This document shows, one piece after another, positions 5,134-7,690 of a stretch of DNA of 7,690 bases. The notes beneath the pieces were generated by a model, which worked only from the letters and a program-made list of their open reading frames with translations, was not told where the DNA came from and ran no database searches. The stretch covers positions 1 through 7,690 of the forward strand of contig JAATGI010000247.1 in NCBI GenBank assembly GCA_015654725.1. Reading direction: 5' to 3'. Position 1 is the first letter of the stretch, and every line of letters begins with the position of its first letter. Origin of the DNA: Rhodospirillales bacterium (GTDB lineage Bacteria; Pseudomonadota; Alphaproteobacteria; ATCC43930; CGMCC-115725). Position numbers and translations under genes: made by a program.

Positions 5134-6111
5134 TCAGGCATAACACCCGGCGAGGCGCGCGCGCTGGCGTACCAGGCCTAAAATCAGATCGATCATCGGC
5201 GTATCGATGCCGGCCAAGTCGCCGAGCTCGGCCACCGCCGTCACCATCGGATCGATTTCCATCGGCCGGCCGCGCTCTAGATCCTGGAGCATCGAGGTCT
5301 TGTGCTCGCCCACCGCGGCGGCGCCTTCGATGCGGCGATCGACATCGATGGCAAAGGTAACGCCGAGCGCCTCGGCCACGCGCTTCGCCTCGACCATCGC
5401 CTCGCGAATGAGCGCGCGCACGCCGGGATCGTCGCACATCGCCTTCAAGGTCGCGCCCGTGAGCGCGCTCACCGGATTGAAGGCGACATTGCCCCAGAGC
5501 TTGACCCAGATCTCGTCGCGGATGCGATTTCGAATGGGCGCGCGCAAACCGGCCTTGACCATGACCTGCGACAGCGCGGCAACACGCTCGCTCCTGGACC
5601 CGTCCGGCTCGCCCAACGGAAAGCGGTCGCCGTCATGATGCTCGACCACGCCGGGCGCGACAAGCTCGGCCGCCGGCAGCACAACGCAGCCCAAGGCCCG
5701 TTCCGGCCCGAGCGTGTCCCAGATGATGCCGCCGGGATCGACGGCTTCGACGCGGCGATCCTCATAAGGCCCGGCGAGCTTATGGAAATACCACCAGGGC
5801 ACGCCATTGACCGCGAACAGGATCGCGGTCTCCGGCCCGCAGAGCGTCTTGATCGGCGCCGCGACCGCCGCGATCTGGTGCGCCTTCAAGGTGACGATGA
5901 CGTAATCCTGTGGCCCGAGTGTTCCGGGATCGTCGCTCGCCGGGATTTTGACGTTGTGCGTTTCGCCGGCGATCTTGAGGGCGAGGCCGTTTTCGCGAAT
6001 GGCCTTCAAATGCGGGCCCCGCGCGATCACCGAGGTTTCGACGCCGGAACGCGCCAACTGCACGGCCATATAGCCGCCGATGGCGCCGGCACCATAGACG
6101 CAGATTTTCAT
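5134..6111 (-). CDS. panE: 2-dehydropantoate 2-reductase (ketopantoate reductase) family protein
   Basis: Ketopantoate reductase makes pantoate with NADPH in pantothenate and CoA synthesis; many paralogues act on other 2-oxo acids. The 325-residue product opens with the Rossmann motif YGAGAIGGYMA (GxGxxG at residues 7-12) and has VTLKAHQ (74-79) and AVNGVPWWYF (100-109), with Asn102 at the conserved substrate-side position. The C-terminal helical domain carries EIWVKLWGNVAFNPVSALTG (200-219), with the probable catalytic Lys204, and KTSMLQDLERGRPMEID (271-287), with the conserved acidic region. ATG 6111 is directly followed by the Rossmann strand; the upstream GGATAAAA is a poor ribosome-binding site. 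The neighbouring acyl-CoA synthetase, 102 bases upstream on the same strand, hints at organic-acid metabolism rather than vitamin synthesis, but that is speculation. No other pantothenate genes are present in the window. Confidence 0.87.
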   Translation of the reverse strand: MKICVYGAGAIGGYMAVQLARSGVETSVIARGPHLKAIRENGLALKIAGETHNVKIPASDDPGTLGPQDYVIVTLKAHQIAAVAAPIKTLCGPETAILFAVNGVPWWYFHKLAGPYEDRRVEAVDPGGIIWDTLGPERALGCVVLPAAELVAPGVVEHHDGDRFPLGEPDGSRSERVAALSQVMVKAGLRAPIRNRIRDEIWVKLWGNVAFNPVSALTGATLKAMCDDPGVRALIREAMVEAKRVAEALGVTFAIDVDRRIEGAAAVGEHKTSMLQDLERGRPMEIDPMVTAVAELGDLAGIDTPMIDLILGLVRQRARLAGCYA

Positions 6112-6137
6112 TTTTATCCGACCCTCAGACGCCGGGC

Positions 6138-6155
6138 GGCGCGCGTCCGCGCGCC
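6138..6155. repeat. Perfect GC inverted repeat in the panE upstream gap
   Basis: GGCGCGCG (6138-6145) and CGCGCGCC (6148-6155) are perfect 8-bp arms around two bases. With loop constraints it would fold as a 7-bp stem with a 4-base loop. It is one of two hairpins in the 102-base gap between the acyl-CoA synthetase and panE. There is no U tract on either strand. Confidence 0.5.
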
Positions 6156-6180
6156 TTGGCTTCGCTCGACTGCGCTCGCG

Positions 6181-6198
6181 GGGCCGCAGTCGCGGCCC
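6181..6198 (-). terminator. GC hairpin after the acyl-CoA synthetase gene, possible terminator
   Basis: GGGCCGC (6181-6187) and GCGGCCC (6192-6198) form a perfect 7-bp stem with a 4-base loop, beginning 15 bases past the acyl-CoA synthetase stop in the direction of transcription. No U run follows on the - strand, so it is not a canonical intrinsic terminator. It could stabilise the 3' end or mark a short intergenic repeat. Confidence 0.35.
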
Positions 6199-6213
6199 TT
6201 AGGCCGCATCAAT

Positions 6214-7690
6214 CTACTTCCCCAACCCTAGCTTCTCCGCCAACCCGATGCGCATGAGCTTGCCGGTGGCGCCTTTGGGGATTTCGGCGAGGAACACGAT
6301 CTTGCGCGGCACCTTGAAATCGGCGAGGCGCTGGGCGCAGAACTCGCGCAATTCGCGCTCGCTCGCGGCGGCGCCGTCGCGCAACACGATCGCCGCCGCC
6401 ACCTCCTCGCCGAGCTTGTCGTGCGGCAGCGCGAAGGTGACGGCCTGCGCCACGGCGGCATGGTCGAGCAGCACCTCGTCGATCTCGCGCGGCGAAATCT
6501 TTTCGCCGCCGCGATTGATCTGCTCCTTCAAGCGCCCGGTCAGCGTGAGATAGCCCTCGCCATCGATCACGCCTTGATCGCCGGTGCGGAACCAGCCGGC
6601 GGTGAAAGCGCCGGCATTGGCCTTGTCGTTATTCTCATAGCCGCGCGTGACATTGGGGCCGCGGATCACGATTTCGCCGACCGCGCCCGAACTCAGCAAC
6701 GCGCCGTCCTCGTCCATCACGGCGATTTCCGGGCCGGCGGCGATGCCGTCACTGCCGGGCTTGCGCGAACGTGGCGGCAGCGGGTTCGAGGCCATTTGAT
6801 GCGCCGCCTCGGTCATGCCATAGGCCTCGACCACCGGCACGCCGAACACGGCCTCCAATTCCGCCAGCACTTGCGGCGCCAGGGACGATGAGGAGGAGCG
6901 AATGAAACGCAGCCTGTTGCGCTTGACGATTTCCTCGTTGCGCGGCGCGCGCGCCAGGATCGCCTGATGCATGGTCGGCACCGCCGTGTACCAGGAGGGT
7001 TTTTCCTCGTCGAGCCAAGCGAAGAATTTAAGCGCGTTGAAGCCGGGCGTGCAGACGACGCCGGCGCCCGCCGCCAGCGACGACGACACCGCCGCGATCA
7101 GCCCGTGAATATGAAACAGCGGCATGATGTTGAGGCAGCGATCCGCCGGCGTCAGGGCCAGTGTCGCCACGATATGGCGGGCCGAGGCGCAAACATTCGC
7201 CTGGCTCAACGGCACGAGCTTGGGCCGCGAGGTGGTGCCCGAGGTATGCAGCACCAACGCTACATCCTCGGTTCGCGCGAAGCCGCCGGAGACCGAAATC
7301 TTCGGCATTGGGCCGCGTGGTTCCAAGGTGAACGCGCCGGCCGGCTCGTCCTTTGCCGCCACCAGATCGATTACCGGCACGCCAAGCTTCCCGGCAATCG
7401 CGACAGCGGGATTGTCCAGCCCGGCCTCGATCACCAGCGCCTTGGCCTTGAGATCGCTGAGGTAGAATTCGTATTCGTCGGCGCGATAGGCGGGGTTGAG
7501 CGGCGCCGTGGTGGCGCCGGCGGCGAGGGCGACAAAACTCGCCGCCATTTCCGGTCCGTTCGAGCAGACGATGGCGACGCGGTCATTGCGGCCGATGCCG
7601 AGCGCATTGAGCCGCGCCACCGTCTCGGCGACCAAGGCGCGCAAGCCCGCGTAAGTGAGCGGCGCGCGTTCCGGCGCGCCGATGGCGGGC
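6214..7690 (-). CDS. Acyl-CoA synthetase, oxalate-CoA ligase (AAE3/Pcs60) type, 5'-truncated
   Basis: This member of the ANL adenylating superfamily activates a carboxylic acid to an acyl-AMP and then an acyl-CoA. The frame runs off the window edge, leaving 491 residues; the first few dozen are missing, since the visible start PAIGAPERAPLTYAGLRALV is the usual N-terminal region. An apparent TTG start at 7644 is internal. Core motifs are the P-loop HTSGTTSRPK (about residues 148-157), LPLFHIHG-like MPLFHIHG (189-196), AYGMTEA (289-295), TGDQG (369-373), GRLKEQINRGGEKISP (385-400) and the C-terminal catalytic Lys477 in GATGKLMR. The segments WYTAVPTMHQAIL, FIRSSSSSLAP and MASNPLPP closely resemble plant AAE3 and yeast Pcs60, which are oxalyl-CoA synthetases, so oxalate is the best guess. 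Other short or medium acids are not excluded. Confidence 0.9.
   Translation of the reverse strand, partial: PAIGAPERAPLTYAGLRALVAETVARLNALGIGRNDRVAIVCSNGPEMAASFVALAAGATTAPLNPAYRADEYEFYLSDLKAKALVIEAGLDNPAVAIAGKLGVPVIDLVAAKDEPAGAFTLEPRGPMPKISVSGGFARTEDVALVLHTSGTTSRPKLVPLSQANVCASARHIVATLALTPADRCLNIMPLFHIHGLIAAVSSSLAAGAGVVCTPGFNALKFFAWLDEEKPSWYTAVPTMHQAILARAPRNEEIVKRNRLRFIRSSSSSLAPQVLAELEAVFGVPVVEAYGMTEAAHQMASNPLPPRSRKPGSDGIAAGPEIAVMDEDGALLSSGAVGEIVIRGPNVTRGYENNDKANAGAFTAGWFRTGDQGVIDGEGYLTLTGRLKEQINRGGEKISPREIDEVLLDHAAVAQAVTFALPHDKLGEEVAAAIVLRDGAAASERELREFCAQRLADFKVPRKIVFLAEIPKGATGKLMRIGLAEKLGLGK

Noticed and set aside
5076..5141. Upstream in-frame starts for the antitoxin (5105 and 5141)
   Set aside because: They would overlap the predicted promoter and operator and the panE end, and add sequence without antitoxin similarity.
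5302..6231. Long + strand open frame opposite panE
   Set aside because: The panE frame has a Rossmann motif and catalytic residues; the antisense frame has none.
1..7690. CRISPR array, tRNA/rRNA, insertion sequence ends, integrase or riboswitch
   Set aside because: No regularly spaced repeats, tRNA-like cloverleaf, transposase or recombinase motifs, or recognisable aptamer was found by reading both strands.

Overview
The window is a GC-rich, densely packed bacterial chromosomal segment, most likely from an alphaproteobacterium. The best taxonomic evidence is the Rho C-terminus at the left edge, whose sequence reads as alphaproteobacterial; placing it in Rhodospirillales or relatives is only a guess. 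No rRNA, tRNA, CRISPR array, insertion sequence or phage gene was seen. No gene-free stretch exceeds about 100 bases.

Layout. On the + strand, the 3' two thirds of rho (1-810) is followed by a complete HigB/HigA toxin-antitoxin pair (872-1500), which has a palindromic operator candidate just upstream. Everything to the right is on the - strand and converges on higA with 9 bases between the stop codons. Read in the direction of transcription (right to left), it contains: an acyl-CoA synthetase of the oxalate-CoA ligase (AAE3/Pcs60) type, cut by the window edge (7690-6214); a ketopantoate reductase family protein (6111-5134); a VapB/FitA-like antitoxin (5075-4839) with a VapC PIN toxin gene broken by a one-base frameshift (4861-4473); and a tight four-gene unit. 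That unit consists of a dienelactone hydrolase, a zinc-independent quinone oxidoreductase, a small secreted PepSY-like protein and a metallo-beta-lactamase-fold hydrolase (4379-1510).

How the genes fit together. The four-gene unit has junctions of 14, 19 and 2 bases and good Shine-Dalgarno sequences, so it is probably one operon. Its enzymes (lactone or ester hydrolysis, NADPH-dependent reduction, metallo-hydrolase) suit breakdown or detoxification of small carbonyl or lactone compounds, but no substrate can be read from the sequence. The two toxin-antitoxin modules flank this operon, one intact and one with a decayed toxin. This suggests accessory gene turnover next to the conserved rho gene.

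The most notable observations are the vapC frameshift beside an intact antitoxin and its near-perfect promoter/operator, and the composite higBA operator. No wholly new system was identified; most genes belong to known families.
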